A DNA stretch of 64,000 bases from Chloroflexota bacterium (GTDB lineage Bacteria; Chloroflexota; Limnocylindria; Limnocylindrales; CSP1-4), in contig JAJYLZ010000009.1 in the NCBI GenBank assembly GCA_021787395.1, positions 1 to 64,000 of the forward strand, in the 5' to 3' direction. Made by a program: the position numbers and the translations under genes. The notes under the pieces are model-generated. The model saw only the letters and a program-made list of their open reading frames with translations. It was not told where the DNA came from and made no database searches. Of this stretch, positions 25,120-33,991 are shown one piece after another (position 1 is the stretch's first letter; each line of letters starts with the position of its first letter).

Positions 25120-26943
25120 TCAGGTGTGTCGCGGCGGTCGGGTGGCTGCGTCGCCGGACTCGTCGAGGTATGGGGCGGAGCCCCCTGACTTCGCGGCAGC
25201 CGGGGCGGGCGCGTGCGCCGACTGGTCGGCCAGCAGCGTCCGCGCCGCAAGCTGCGACGACGCGGCTCCCGCTGTGGGCACCGACCTCGCCCCCGCAGGG
25301 GCAGCGGCGGACGGAGGGGCATCCGCGGGCTTCGGGACAACGGTGATCTGGGCGGCGTACATCCCCATCGCGCAGGTGTAGCGCAGCACCCCGGCGGGCA
25401 GCGGGGGCAGGGCGAACGTGTTCGGGCCCTTGTGGAGGCTGGACCGGATGTCCACGCCCGGAGCGAAGATGGACGCCGCGCAGGTGCTGGTGTTCGACGA
25501 GACCACGGTCCACTCGACCGGATATCCCGCGTAGATCGTCACGTTCGACGGGCTGTAGCCGCCGGCGTCCTGGCGGGTGGTTATCCGCTCCACGCCGTCG
25601 GCGCCCACGACCGACGGGTCGACGGCGGCAGCCCGTGCCGCGCCCACGACCGAGGGAAGCGCGAACCCGGACAGCCGGAGCCCGGCGCCGCCGTTGAGCG
25701 CCGCGAAGCCGATCACGACGATGCCGACGAGGCGCAGCAGCGTGGGCTTGGCCCGCGACGGGACGACCAGCGGGAGCCCCGCCAGCGCGAGCAGCCCGGG
25801 CGCGGTTCCCAGCGCGAAGACGCCGAGCAGGACGGCGGCGTAGGCGGGCGACCCGGTCGAGAGAGCGAAGATCTGGATCGCCTGCGTGAAACCGCAGGGC
25901 AGGAAGAACGAGAGCGCGCCGAGGGTCGCCGCGCGGCGGTCGGAGTAGGCGCCGGTTCCGCCTTCGCCCGACAGTCCGAGCAGGTGGCCGAGACTCGTCG
26001 GGAGGGTCGGCGACCAGCCCGCCAGGCGCGGCGACAGGCCGGTGAGGCGCGCGCCGAGGAGCAGCATCACGACCGCGACGCCCAACATCAGCGCCGCCGT
26101 CAGCTGCGGCGGCATCGAGACCGACGCGCCGAGGACGCCGAGCAGGGCGCCGAGGGCCGTGTAGCCGACGATCCGGCCGCCGACAAGGACGAGCGCCGGG
26201 CGCATCTGCGCGGCCCGGCCCGTGCCCGCGGGCCTGCCGGCCTGGTAGGAGGCGGAGAGCCCGAGGACGAGGCCGCCGACGAGGGCCATGCACGTGGACA
26301 CGCCTGCGGCGAGCCCGAGGAGCATGGCGACCAGCACGCCGCCCCTGCTGATGTCGCCCGCCGAGTTCGCGAGGTCGCCGATGCCGCTGAGCTGCGCGGC
26401 GATCGCGAGGCCGAGGACCACCACGACGCCGAAGCCCGCCGTGCCCCAGACGACCGGGTCCGTCGCGAGCCAGGAGTCGCGGCCGACCTCGTAGCCGGCG
26501 CTGCCGATCGCCGACATGATGGACGCCGCCGAGACGGGGGACAGGCACTCGACGACGACCTCGCCCTTGGCCGCGGAGGCGCTGACGTGCGCGACGCCGG
26601 GGAGTCGGCCCACGAACCTGCCGATGCGCGCCTCGCAGGAGCGGCAGGTCATGCCCTTCATGGGAAACGCCATCGAGGTCGTGCCGGCAGCGGTCACAGA
26701 CCGCCTCGGGGCGACGGGCCGCTGGCGCAGGCCCATGCGGATCTCGCGCATCTCGACCGCGCGGCGGTGGAGCTCCCCCGCCTCGTCGAGGGGCTCGACG
26801 GCGACCGCGGCCCCCGGCTGCAAGGCGTCCGCCCGGAGGCGGCGGTCTCGGCGCGCCTCGGCGCCGGATCGGCTCTCGCGAGCAGACGCCGGTGCCGCGC
26901 TCGGGACGCGGGCTCGGGCGGAGCTTGGGCCGCGGGACATCAC
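25120..26943 (-). CDS. HMA - TauE/SafE-like - cupredoxin fusion membrane protein
   Basis: Up to 607 residues. After a basic N-terminal stretch comes an HMA domain ([13 protein letters not shown], about residues 90-155). Then about six helices of the sulfite exporter TauE/SafE (DsbD-like) type with two buried-looking cysteines ([10 protein letters not shown] and [12 protein letters not shown]). After about residue 440 a cupredoxin-like outer domain follows ([39 protein letters not shown]), and a Pro/Ala tail. HMA plus TauE proteins occur in copper delivery; the cupredoxin tail would receive metal outside. The start is uncertain: GTG/ATG at 26943/26940 or ATG near 26736. It sits between HMA and copA genes. 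Confidence 0.75.
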   Translation of the reverse strand: MMSRGPSSARARVPSAAPASARESRSGAEARRDRRLRADALQPGAAVAVEPLDEAGELHRRAVEMREIRMGLRQRPVAPRRSVTAAGTTSMAFPMKGMTCRSCEARIGRFVGRLPGVAHVSASAAKGEVVVECLSPVSAASIMSAIGSAGYEVGRDSWLATDPVVWGTAGFGVVVVLGLAIAAQLSGIGDLANSAGDISRGGVLVAMLLGLAAGVSTCMALVGGLVLGLSASYQAGRPAGTGRAAQMRPALVLVGGRIVGYTALGALLGVLGASVSMPPQLTAALMLGVAVVMLLLGARLTGLSPRLAGWSPTLPTSLGHLLGLSGEGGTGAYSDRRAATLGALSFFLPCGFTQAIQIFALSTGSPAYAAVLLGVFALGTAPGLLALAGLPLVVPSRAKPTLLRLVGIVVIGFAALNGGAGLRLSGFALPSVVGAARAAAVDPSVVGADGVERITTRQDAGGYSPSNVTIYAGYPVEWTVVSSNTSTCAASIFAPGVDIRSSLHKGPNTFALPPLPAGVLRYTCAMGMYAAQITVVPKPADAPPSAAAPAGARSVPTAGAASSQLAARTLLADQSAHAPAPAAAKSGGSAPYLDESGDAATRPPRHT

Positions 26944-26995
26944 GACGCCGGCTCGTCGCCGTCGACGGGGCGGACGGCGATCACAACGAGAAGGA

Positions 26996-27289
26996 TCACC
27001 GGCGGCCCAGAAGCCGCTCGAGCAGGCCGCGGTCAGAACCCTCCGGCAGCTCCTCGGCCGAGTCGAGGTCCGCCTCGTAGCCGGCGGCGGCGACCGCCGC
27101 CGCGAGCGCCCCGTCGGGGGCGCGGGAGGGCTCGCGGCGGACGGTCGCGGTCTCTCGGCGGAGGTCGACGGACACCTTCGCGACCCCGGGGACTCTCGAG
27201 ACCGAGCGGACGATGCGGCTGACGCAGGAGCCGCAGGTCATGTCCCGCACCGGGAAGCGCACGACCTGGAGCTCGGCCGGGGCGCTCAC
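26996..27289 (-). CDS. Heavy-metal-associated (HMA) domain copper chaperone
   Basis: A 97-residue protein with one HMA domain: VRFPVRDMTCGSCVSRIV (CxxC metal site), VDLRRETATV and AAAVAAAGYEAD, then a charged C-terminal tail (GLLERLLGRR). It should carry Cu(I) in the cytoplasm to the ATPase or to the fusion protein next to it. The GTG start overlaps the CcdA-like stop as GTGA, so expression is coupled. Confidence 0.85.
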   Translation of the reverse strand: MSAPAELQVVRFPVRDMTCGSCVSRIVRSVSRVPGVAKVSVDLRRETATVRREPSRAPDGALAAAVAAAGYEADLDSAEELPEGSDRGLLERLLGRR

Positions 27290-28140
27290 ATCGACACCAT
27301 CAGGCCGAAGCTCATCGCGATGATCGCGAGCGCGATCCCGGCCTTGACCCACGGCGAGTTGGCGCGGTTCCAGCGGCCAACCTGGCCGAGCACCCGACGG
27401 TTGCTCACCGCGAGCAGCATCGCGACGAGCGGGACGATGAACGCGATGTTGTACAGCGCGAGGAGGGCGAGCCCGGTGGGCCCGCCGCCCGAGGCGTGCA
27501 GGACCGCCGTGATCTGGAGGTACATCGCGCCGGAGCAGGGCACCGTGCAGATGCCGACGAGGACGCCGGCGAGCAACATGCCGCCCAGCCCGCCCCGCTC
27601 CATGGCCTTGCGCATGCGGCCGTGCGTGCCCGAGGGCGCCATCATCGACGGCCCGACGCCCGGCAGGAGCACGTCCTTGAGCATCCAGAGGGCCATGACG
27701 AGCGCGACGACCGAGGCCACGCGGGCGACGAGGTGGTCGCGCCCCATCCAGCCCAGGAAGCTGAGCAGGCCTACCCCGATCACGAAGTAGGTGACGAACA
27801 CGGCGCCCACGTACAGCGAGCCTGCGCCGAGCAGGCGCCGCCGGGCCTCGGCCGTCGGCGAGCCGTTCGCGGTCACGGCGTTCACGAGCGTCAGCGTGAA
27901 CGTGGCGAACAGGACCAGCAGGGCGAAGGCGCACGGGTTGAAGCCGTCGAGGAACCCTGCGGCGAGGACCGCGGGGATCGTGAGGCCACCGAACGCGGCG
28001 GACTCGAACGGCACCGCGAGCACGTACAGGGAGGCCGTCGCCCCGACGACGGCGAGCATCGCGGCGAGGAGGAGGGCGGGCAGGGGCCAGCCGGCGATCG
28101 TGCGGTGGGAGGGCAGCGGGCCCGCGGCCGGGGCGGTCAC
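27286..28140 (-). CDS. CcdA/DsbD-like thiol transporter
   Basis: A 284-residue membrane protein with about seven helices. Two conserved cysteine motifs lie in helices: FNPCAFALLVLFA and TVPCSGAMYLQ. These are the redox pair of CcdA-type proteins, which carry reducing power across the membrane for cytochrome c or copper-site maturation. It overlaps the CuA-like cupredoxin upstream and the HMA chaperone downstream by 4 bp each. A homologue with the same motifs occurs at 48432 in a similar setting, so a role in reducing the CxxxC copper site of its neighbour is likely. Confidence 0.85.
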   Translation of the reverse strand: MTAPAAGPLPSHRTIAGWPLPALLLAAMLAVVGATASLYVLAVPFESAAFGGLTIPAVLAAGFLDGFNPCAFALLVLFATFTLTLVNAVTANGSPTAEARRRLLGAGSLYVGAVFVTYFVIGVGLLSFLGWMGRDHLVARVASVVALVMALWMLKDVLLPGVGPSMMAPSGTHGRMRKAMERGGLGGMLLAGVLVGICTVPCSGAMYLQITAVLHASGGGPTGLALLALYNIAFIVPLVAMLLAVSNRRVLGQVGRWNRANSPWVKAGIALAIIAMSFGLMVSM

Positions 28141-28709
28141 CCGACGGTCCCCGGCACGGCGGCCGGCGCCGCCTTCACGACGATCTTGCCGTGCATCTGG
28201 GGGGCGTCCTTGCCGCCGCAGCACGAGTCGCAGTACACGTCGTACGTGCCCGGCTTGTCCGGCACCGTCCACGTGAGCAGGCGCGTGCTCTCGGCGGGCA
28301 GCTCCTCGTGGAGGCCGAGGTCGGGCGAGACCATCGTGTGGACGCCGTTCGTCAGGTGCGGTGCCGCGTCCTGCGTCCACCACTTGAGGGTGACGGTCTG
28401 TCCGGCCGTGACGTCGATCTCGGACGGCGTGAAGCCCGCCATCGAGCTCTGGACGTCGATGATCCCGCTCGACGCCGCGTCCGCGGGCCGCCGCAGGAAG
28501 TCCCCGAAGGCGAGATAGCCGCCCACAGCGAGCACGGCCACGACGATCCCTCCGAAGGCCAGCTTGCGGAGCTTGTCCAGGCGGGCGGCGCGCTCGCGCT
28601 GGGCGCGGCGGGCGTCACGCCGGGCGACCACGACCTGGTGGAGGGCCTCGCGCTCCTGCCCCCTGCGCTCGCGGCGCGAGGCGGGCGGCTGCGGTTCGTG
28701 GTCAGTCAT
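28137..28709 (-). CDS. Membrane-anchored CuA-like cupredoxin
   Basis: A 190-residue protein: a basic, Arg-rich cytoplasmic N-terminus, one membrane helix (LAFGGIVVAVLAVGGYLAF) and an outer cupredoxin domain. The metal loop reads VYCDSCCGGKDAPQMHG, with Cys-x3-Cys and a following Met/His like the binuclear CuA loop of cytochrome oxidase subunit II, although an extra Cys sits inside. SMAGFTPSEIDVTAGQTV is the typical second strand pair. It may donate or accept copper in oxidase assembly. Coupled to the CcdA-like gene, with a paralogue at 49277. Confidence 0.82.
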   Translation of the reverse strand: MTDHEPQPPASRRERRGQEREALHQVVVARRDARRAQRERAARLDKLRKLAFGGIVVAVLAVGGYLAFGDFLRRPADAASSGIIDVQSSMAGFTPSEIDVTAGQTVTLKWWTQDAAPHLTNGVHTMVSPDLGLHEELPAESTRLLTWTVPDKPGTYDVYCDSCCGGKDAPQMHGKIVVKAAPAAVPGTVG

Positions 28710-28971
28710 GGTGGGCCTCCTGGCGGCGGGCGGCGCGGCGGCGCGCCGATGCGTGATGGGGCGGCGGGTCCTCGTCGAGGGCGGCGACGGCGCGCCGGTA
28801 CTCCTCCTCGCTGATCTCGCCCCGGGCGAAGCGGTCGCGGAGGATCCCTGCGGGGTCGGGGTGGCGGGCGCGCCGGGGCTCGCGGACGAGGAGCCAGACG
28901 ACCAAGGCCATGACGAGCACCCACGCGCCGATCCAGACCCAGGCGTCCATCCCCATCTGCCAGCCCGTCAT
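28702..28971 (-). CDS. SHOCT-domain small membrane protein, first gene of the copper operon
   Basis: An 89-residue protein with one membrane helix (DAWVWIGAWVLVMALVVWLLV) and a C-terminal SHOCT motif (ILRDRFARGEISEEEYRRAVAAL), ending in a His-rich tail (PPPHHASA). SHOCT proteins are common next to cupredoxins, but their job is unclear. Overlaps the next gene by 8 bp. It begins the unit that continues to copA, and a class II repeat array lies about 86 bp upstream. Confidence 0.8.
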   Translation of the reverse strand: MTGWQMGMDAWVWIGAWVLVMALVVWLLVREPRRARHPDPAGILRDRFARGEISEEEYRRAVAALDEDPPPHHASARRRAARRQEAHHD

Positions 28972-29056
28972 GCCGAGCCTCCCTGTCGCCGGCCGGCAGA
29001 CCGCCGGTCCTGGACGAGGATCCGGCGCCGCGACTGGGAGGGCCATGGAGGGACGG

Positions 29057-29083
29057 GCAAGCGTTGGTCAAGAGTCGATCAAC
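29057..29083 (-). promoter_or_regulatory. Class II direct-repeat array (GCAAG/TCAAG, 11-bp phase)
   Basis: GCAAG, TCAAG and TCAAC begin at 29057, 29068 and 29079, 11 bp apart. The array shares GCAAGCG, GTCAAG and ATCAA blocks with the one at 45126-45152, upstream of the OmpR-type two-component operon. It faces the SHOCT-to-copA operon. Confidence 0.6.
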
Positions 29084-29110
29084 GCAAGACCCTGCGCCCG
29101 GCCGACACTC

Positions 29111-29136
29111 TCACCTCCCACTCACCTCCTGCTCAG
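29111..29136 (+). promoter_or_regulatory. Class I direct-repeat array (3 units)
   Basis: TCAC, TCAC and TCAG begin at 29111, 29122 and 29133, each preceded by C. On the plus strand, it faces the CopD-like gene 86 bp downstream. Confidence 0.65.
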
Positions 29137-29222
29137 GAGTCGGCTCGACGATGCGGAGGCATCAGCGCGTGCCAACAGCGTGCGGCATAGGCCATCGCGC
29201 ACGCTCCCGCGAGGAGGGCCCG

Positions 29223-29698
29223 ATGTCACCGGCGTCTTGGCTGCTCTGGGGGCACTTGCTGGCGACCGTCGTCTTCGTCGGCTACTACGTCCTTCTGGCC
29301 GTCGTCGTGATCCCGGCCGTCGCCCGTGTCCTGGGCGACGGCGCTGCCGACCGCATGCCGGCGGGCCCGCTGCTGGCGGCCATCGAGCGGCGCGCGCTGC
29401 CGCTGCTTCTGGCCTCGCTCGGCATCTTCCTCGCCACCGGCGTCGCCCTCCAGACCGCGGACCCGCGGTACCTGGGGCTGGGACAGGTCCGGGGCGCGGG
29501 GCGGGCCTGCTGCTCGTGAGGCACCTTGTGGTGGTGGCGATGCTCGCGGTCGGCTCGCTGCTCGACGGCTTGCTGGTCCGGGCGGGGCGAGACGACCAGT
29601 CGCCGGTGCCGGAGGCACCTCTCGTCTGGACGGCACGCGCCCAGGCCGCGCTCGGGACGGTGGTCCTCCTCATCACGGCGGCGGCCCAGGGAGCCTAA
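29223..29698 (+). pseudogene. CopD-like membrane protein, frameshifted
   Basis: The ATG follows a GAGGAGGG ribosome site. Four hydrophobic helices appear: LLWGHLLATVVFVGYYV, PLLLASLGIFLATGVAL, then after a frame change LLLVRHLVVVAMLAVGSLL and GTVVLLITAAAQGA. The pattern resembles CopD/DUF2269-like copper-associated membrane proteins. The frame breaks in a GC tract at about 29485-29505; moving one base gives a continuous protein of about 158 residues. A true mutation or an error in a G/C-rich run are both possible. Confidence 0.6.
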
Positions 29699-29795
29699 CG
29701 GAGATCCGAGGTCCTCTGGTCCTCGACCGAACGGACGAGCGCCATGCTCGGAGTGGCCACCACCTCCGCTCTCGCGGCCGCGCAGCGCGAGTCGC

Positions 29796-30932
29796 CTACT
29801 GTTCCCGGGGCCCCACATCGTCGGTTGAACGACGCTCGCGGATGGCCTGCCACACGCGGACCTGCCGCCCGAGGTCCTCGGCCTCGACATAGCCGAGGCC
29901 ATCAGTCCCGCGAACGAGCGCGAAGCCATGGCGGGCAAGCTCCTGGAGGACGTCGACCGCCCCGGCAGTCGGCCCGAGGATCCTGAGCGAGCCCAGCGGC
30001 ACCATCAGCGCCGCGCACCGGTCGTCCAGCCGGGCGCCAGCGACGCCCGCGAGCTGGCGGGGCCCGACCGCGCCGGCGATGCCGGCGCCGCCCTCGATCA
30101 GCGCGACGGAGGCATCCGTCCGGAGGCGGGCGAGCAGGCTGGCGACCGGCTCGTCAGGCCCGGCGTTGGTCGTGATGGGCCGGGCGAGGTCGCCCGCCAC
30201 GTGGCCCGCGAGGAACCTCGCCGTCGCGTCCTGCCGGGCAGCGAGCTGCCCACCGGTCCACGTCAGGAAGGCGAGCGCAACGCCCAGCGCCAACAGCATG
30301 GGGTCGCCGAGGAGCACGGCGCCGAGGACCACCCCGAGCAGGATCGGCACGCCGACGGCGCGGGCCAGACGAGCGGCGCGCGGCTGGCGCTGATCCGGAG
30401 AGGCGCCAGTCGCATCAGCCAGCGCGAGCGCGAGCGCCCAACCCGGCAAGCCAGGCACCATGACGAGCGCCCCGGCGGCCACGGCGACGTTGACGCCGAG
30501 AACAAGGGTGGAGATGGCGTGGGCGGGCGTTGCCGGGTCCATCGCAACAGCCGCAGACCCCGCAAGGACGCCGAGTGCAGCCGGCCCGACGGCACCAGCC
30601 GCGACCGCGGCCAGCCGCCACCGCGCTCCGACGTCTGGCGACGTGAGCGGATCCGGGCCGGTGCCGAGCAGAACGATCGGCTCCCTGCTCCCGCCGAGTC
30701 GAAGGATCACCCCTCGCAGCACGCGCACAGCCGCGATCGAGAGTCCCACGGCGTAGAGCATGGCGGCGGTGGTCACCAAGACGCTGAACGGCCCCGCGGT
30801 CGGGTCATGCGCCGGCACGTAGAGCAGACCGAGGGCGAGGCCGGCGAAGACTGCCGACCCAAGCCAGCCTTGGCCGAGCGACAGCCAGCCTGAGGATCCC
30901 TCGCGGCGTCCAGAGACGTGGCCCAAGTTCAT
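29796..30932 (-). CDS. Site-2-protease-like membrane protein lacking the HExxH motif, with CBS-like domain
   Basis: A 378-residue protein. About six helices occupy residues 20-220. LGVNVAVAAGALVMVPGLPGW aligns with the NLLPGLPLDGGR motif of site-2 proteases, but Asp-Gly-Gly is replaced and no HExxH occurs, so it cannot be an active zinc protease. The C-terminal about 140 residues resemble CBS domains (VALIEGGAGIAGAVGPRQL). A paralogue with the same features lies at 50139. Role may be membrane scaffolding or nucleotide/metal-dependent sensing. A class I array begins 24 bp before the ATG. Confidence 0.6.
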   Translation of the reverse strand: MNLGHVSGRREGSSGWLSLGQGWLGSAVFAGLALGLLYVPAHDPTAGPFSVLVTTAAMLYAVGLSIAAVRVLRGVILRLGGSREPIVLLGTGPDPLTSPDVGARWRLAAVAAGAVGPAALGVLAGSAAVAMDPATPAHAISTLVLGVNVAVAAGALVMVPGLPGWALALALADATGASPDQRQPRAARLARAVGVPILLGVVLGAVLLGDPMLLALGVALAFLTWTGGQLAARQDATARFLAGHVAGDLARPITTNAGPDEPVASLLARLRTDASVALIEGGAGIAGAVGPRQLAGVAGARLDDRCAALMVPLGSLRILGPTAGAVDVLQELARHGFALVRGTDGLGYVEAEDLGRQVRVWQAIRERRSTDDVGPREQ

Positions 30933-30955
30933 GGCGGGAGCATCGCTCGCGTTGC

Positions 30956-30992
30956 TGAGCGCCGGGTGAGAACGCGGCGAGGGGTCGGTGAG
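30956..30992 (-). promoter_or_regulatory. Class I direct-repeat array (4 units)
   Basis: TGAG, TGAG, CGAG and TGAG (CTCA on the coding strand) start at 30956, 30967, 30978 and 30989. It lies 23 bp before the S2P-like start, close enough to overlap its promoter. Confidence 0.72.
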
Positions 30993-31462
30993 ATCGGCCG
31001 GTCAGCCGCGAGTCCCCAGAGACGGCATCGTCAACGAGCACTTCCGGCGGGCTGCTGGCGGCCGTCGCGGCCTTCACATCGGCGGTACAGGGTGGTCGGC
31101 GTTGATGCGATCACCGAGAGCATCGGGGTCGTTCGCAGGACGCCGGCCCTTGGATCTGTGCTCCGCTGACCGCAATCCTCGACGGGGACCGCATCCCCGG
31201 TCGCCTCCAACTGCGCGACCGGCGGTCTCGCCACCTCGCCTGACCAGGGAAGCGCTCTGACGCGGGCGAGCAACGACACGCGGGCGACACGCGGGCGAGC
31301 ACGAGGTGCGTCGAGCCATAGAATCGCGACGCGGGCGGCTGGAGCGACTAGAGCACCCGGACCTTGCACGGGCGCTGCATGCGCGCAGGGTCACCCTCGA
31401 GGGAGCACCGTCGACGCGCCATGCAACGGACCTGATCGACGAACGAGCTGACGGAATCACCG
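30993..31462. other. Gene-free stretch
   Basis: No gene, repeat or convincing promoter was recognised between the divergent S2P-like and methyltransferase genes, apart from short tandem CACGCGGGCGA units near 31270-31300. Confidence 0.45.
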
Positions 31463-32227
31463 ATGCGCCTGCTTGGCGCGGGCCTCCTCGCCGACGGCGT
31501 CCGCCGGATCGCCCGACGCTCGGCGACCCGCCGCGCACTCGGCGCATCAATCGTGCTGGGCGTCATCGAGTTCGGAGCCGGGCTCAACATGCTCGAGCGG
31601 GCCCCGATCAGCCCCCGAACGCTGTACCGGGTCGTCGCCCCGGTGTACGACCCGATCATGCCGCTGTGGCGCGACTGGCTGCATCGCGACGCCACCCGGG
31701 CCTTCGACGATGCGTTGCGGACCTGGTGCCGGCCCGGGAGCCACGTGCTTGACCTCGCGTGCGGGACCGGGGCGGTGCTCGAGTGCTTGCTCGCGATCGG
31801 CGCGCCGTTGGCGTCGTACACGGGCGTCGACCAGTCGGCCCCGATGCTGGACCGGGCGCGGGCGAAGTTCGGCGCCATGCCCAACGCAGCATTCGAGCCG
31901 CTCGACCTGCGCTCGGGTTCCCTGCCCGCGGGACCCTACGACCTCATCGCGTCGGCCTGGGCGCTGGAGCACCTGCCCGATCCCGGGCAGGTGATCGCCT
32001 CGGCCGCCGAGCGGCTGCGCCCAGGCGGCGTTCTCGTGCTGCTGTTCGAGGCCGACGGGAACAGCTGGCGGGAGCGGAGCCTGAGGCGTGTGTGGCGCTT
32101 CCTCGCTGTTCGGCTCATCCCTGCGCGAGAGTACGCGGCCTGGCCCGGCGCGACCTCGATCCAGCGATTCGGTGCGGCGGGTCCCAGCGCCGTCGTGCTG
32201 ATCGCAGCCCCAACCACAAGCACCTGA
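31463..32227 (+). CDS. Class I SAM-dependent methyltransferase
   Basis: A 254-residue protein. The N-terminal 50 residues contain a weakly hydrophobic stretch (GASIVLGVIEFGAGLNML), followed by a UbiE/COQ5-like fold: VAPVYDPIMPLWRDW, motif I VLDLACGTGAVLE, TGVDQSAPMLDRAR, and the post-motif ALEHLPDPGQVI. The substrate is probably a lipid or quinone precursor at the membrane, inferred from the UbiE-like pattern. No partner genes adjacent. Confidence 0.8.
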   Translation: MRLLGAGLLADGVRRIARRSATRRALGASIVLGVIEFGAGLNMLERAPISPRTLYRVVAPVYDPIMPLWRDWLHRDATRAFDDALRTWCRPGSHVLDLACGTGAVLECLLAIGAPLASYTGVDQSAPMLDRARAKFGAMPNAAFEPLDLRSGSLPAGPYDLIASAWALEHLPDPGQVIASAAERLRPGGVLVLLFEADGNSWRERSLRRVWRFLAVRLIPAREYAAWPGATSIQRFGAAGPSAVVLIAAPTTST

Positions 32228-32249
32228 GCGCGAGCCCTGGTTGGGCAGG

Positions 32250-32412
32250 TCAGCGGGTCAGGTCGCGGCGTCGCACGCCCCACGCGCCGGCGGCCAGGCC
32301 ACCGACTGCAAGCAGGATCGCGACGCCCATGCCGGCGAGGTCCGACTCGCGAGCATCGGTTCGGAGATGACGTGGCTGGACAGGAAGGCCGTCCGGCCCT
32401 CGGCCGTGCGTA
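32250..32412 (-). pseudogene. Remnant of an ABC transporter (ATPase H-loop joined to permease tail)
   Basis: Read on the minus strand, one frame gives AEGRTAFLSSHVISE, the H-loop region of ABC ATPases. A few bases later another frame gives DLAGMGVAILLAVGGLAAG and ends GVRRRDLTR, the usual last helix and RRRDL end of ABC-2 permeases. The C-terminal part of the ATPase and most of the permease are missing, so a deletion joined the two. Confidence 0.55.
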
Positions 32413-32418
32413 TGAAAC

Positions 32419-32448
32419 GGCGGGGCCGGCACTAGGGCCGGCCCCGCC
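32419..32448. terminator. Strong GC hairpin, probable bidirectional terminator
   Basis: A perfect 12-bp stem (GGCGGGGCCGGC and complement) with a 6-nt loop. No U tract follows, so the mode of termination is uncertain. It lies in the decayed region downstream of the methyltransferase. Confidence 0.5.
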
Positions 32449-32730
32449 GCTACGAACCCGGCGGGGGGAGAGCCGGGCGCGGAGGGAGGATGGCGACGGG
32501 ACGCCCGAGGGGCGCCCGGTCGTTCTGATTGACGGGCGAAGGCGGGCCCGAGGTGGCTCGGTCGCCGGCGTCCGGTGTGATCTCGTTGCCTGTCACGGCG
32601 GATCATGTTGCGTCCGGCTGAGAGGAACGTGCGCGGCGGCTAAGAAGTGCAGCGACCGGGATCGCCGGCGATCTCCGCCTCCCACGGCGGTGGAGGTCGG
32701 GCGCCGGGCGGCGCTGACACGCGAACGTTC
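32449..32730. other. Gene-free stretch
   Basis: No coding sequence recognised; flanked by the GC hairpin and the class I array at 32731. Together with the leader up to 32935 it forms about 490 bp without a gene. Confidence 0.45.
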
Positions 32731-32767
32731 TCAGCGAGGCATCAGGTCGCGTTCAGGGAGGGTTCAC
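32731..32767 (+). promoter_or_regulatory. Class I direct-repeat array (4 units)
   Basis: TCAG, TCAG, TCAG and TCAC start at 32731, 32742, 32753 and 32764. This is one of the cleanest arrays; it faces the OB-fold membrane protein 168 bp downstream. Confidence 0.75.
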
Positions 32768-32935
32768 GCTGGCCCACCATCCTGTAGCCAATGGCCGGCG
32801 GGCTGGAGCGGGTTCGCCCCTCGCCCCGGGACGCGGCCAGGCTCCAACGGCGCGCTGTCCAGTCGGGACGACAACCTGGCGCGGACGGCGTCCGCATTCG
32901 GAGGGCGACTCAGGGACTGGGCGAGGAGACACGAA

Positions 32936-33553
32936 ATGAACGCAACACAGCACCCGGCGACGAGCGGGCCGGCATCTTGGACCCATCCGGCACCCGCGGG
33001 AGTCCCGTGGCGCCGCTGGGCCGCTGGCGCCCTGGCGGTCGCCGGCCTGGTGGCAGCGATCCTGCTGCTGGCCGCGCTTGCCAACCGGCCACCTGTGCCG
33101 GGCGCGACTGCGCAGGGCATCCTCAGCGACCCAGGGGCATACATGGGCGAGCGCGTCGCGGCCAGCGGGCGCGTCGAGGAGCTGCTCACGCATCGCGCCC
33201 TGACACTCGCGGGCGGACCAACGCAGGACCCGCTGCTCGTTCTGGTCGAGGAGCCGGCCGTGGTCAACGCCTACGCCGAGGACGGCGGGGGGACGCTGAC
33301 CGGCTATGTCCCGGACGCGCACGGGCCACTGTATCGCCCGCAGACGCTCGTCCGGCTCACCGGGACGGTCGAGCGGTTCGATCGCGCGACGCTGGCGAGC
33401 CAGCTCGACATCGTCCTCGACGCGCGGCTGTTCGGGTCGTATGAGGGCAAGCCGGTCCTCGTCGTCGACCAGCTCGACGCCAGCAGCCTCGTGGGCGTGC
33501 AGCCGGCAGGCGCGGTGCCGTCGACGGAGCCGACCGCCCCGACGGCCCGGTAG
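32936..33553 (+). CDS. Membrane-anchored OB-fold-like protein
   Basis: A 205-residue protein with a short N-terminus, one membrane helix (AAGALAVAGLVAAILLLAALA) and an outer domain with two strand-rich repeats: MGERVAASGRVEELLTHRALTL and TLVRLTGTVERFDRATL. This is the pattern of OB-fold proteins that resemble the heme chaperone CcmE or tRNA_anti-like domains, but no heme-binding His motif was seen. GAGGAG precedes the ATG. Stand-alone gene under a class I array. Confidence 0.65.
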   Translation: MNATQHPATSGPASWTHPAPAGVPWRRWAAGALAVAGLVAAILLLAALANRPPVPGATAQGILSDPGAYMGERVAASGRVEELLTHRALTLAGGPTQDPLLVLVEEPAVVNAYAEDGGGTLTGYVPDAHGPLYRPQTLVRLTGTVERFDRATLASQLDIVLDARLFGSYEGKPVLVVDQLDASSLVGVQPAGAVPSTEPTAPTAR

Positions 33554-33652
33554 CACGACTGGCGCGGTCAACCGCGGCGCGACTGCCTCATCAGTTGACC
33601 ACGCTGGGCCAGCGCGTCGCACACCATTCGCTCGTGGCTCCAGACTCGCTCC

Positions 33653-33991
33653 TCAGCGCTGTCCGCCGGGATGGCGCTTGGCCGGGTTCCGAGGTCGACG
33701 ATGGGGCGTCGCCCCGTTCGCGATGGCGCGCCACGCGGCGAGCGCCCCAGCACTGATGGTGGCGCGGTTCGCCTCGTCGCACTCGTCGAGGCCGCAGGGG
33801 TCCGTCTGCCCCGAGAGGTAGCGGTCCGGGTCGGCCTCGAAGCGAGCCAGGCAGCCGAGACAGCGAAAGCGCAGCGCGCGCCCCCGCCATGCGACCGCGA
33901 CGCCCTCGTCGTCCTTCAGCTCGTTGCCGCAGACCGGACAGCGGTCCGCGGGCTGGGGCTGGCCAGGGCTGTTGCCTCGCTGCCCGCTCAT
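33653..33991 (-). CDS. YHS-like metal-binding protein, divergent
   Basis: About 113 residues. ADRCPVCGNELKDDEG, then GRALRFRCLGCLARFEADPDRYL gives a Cys4 site in a YHS/TRASH-like arrangement. The tail contains one more CxxxxC. It resembles the product at 51792 (CATCGTLV ... LRFRCGECYSRF), so the two form a subfamily with LRFRC in place of the usual YYFCS. Start is ATG at 33991 or GTG 6 bp earlier. A class I array lies further upstream. Confidence 0.65.
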   Translation of the reverse strand: MSGQRGNSPGQPQPADRCPVCGNELKDDEGVAVAWRGRALRFRCLGCLARFEADPDRYLSGQTDPCGLDECDEANRATISAGALAAWRAIANGATPHRRPRNPAKRHPGGQR

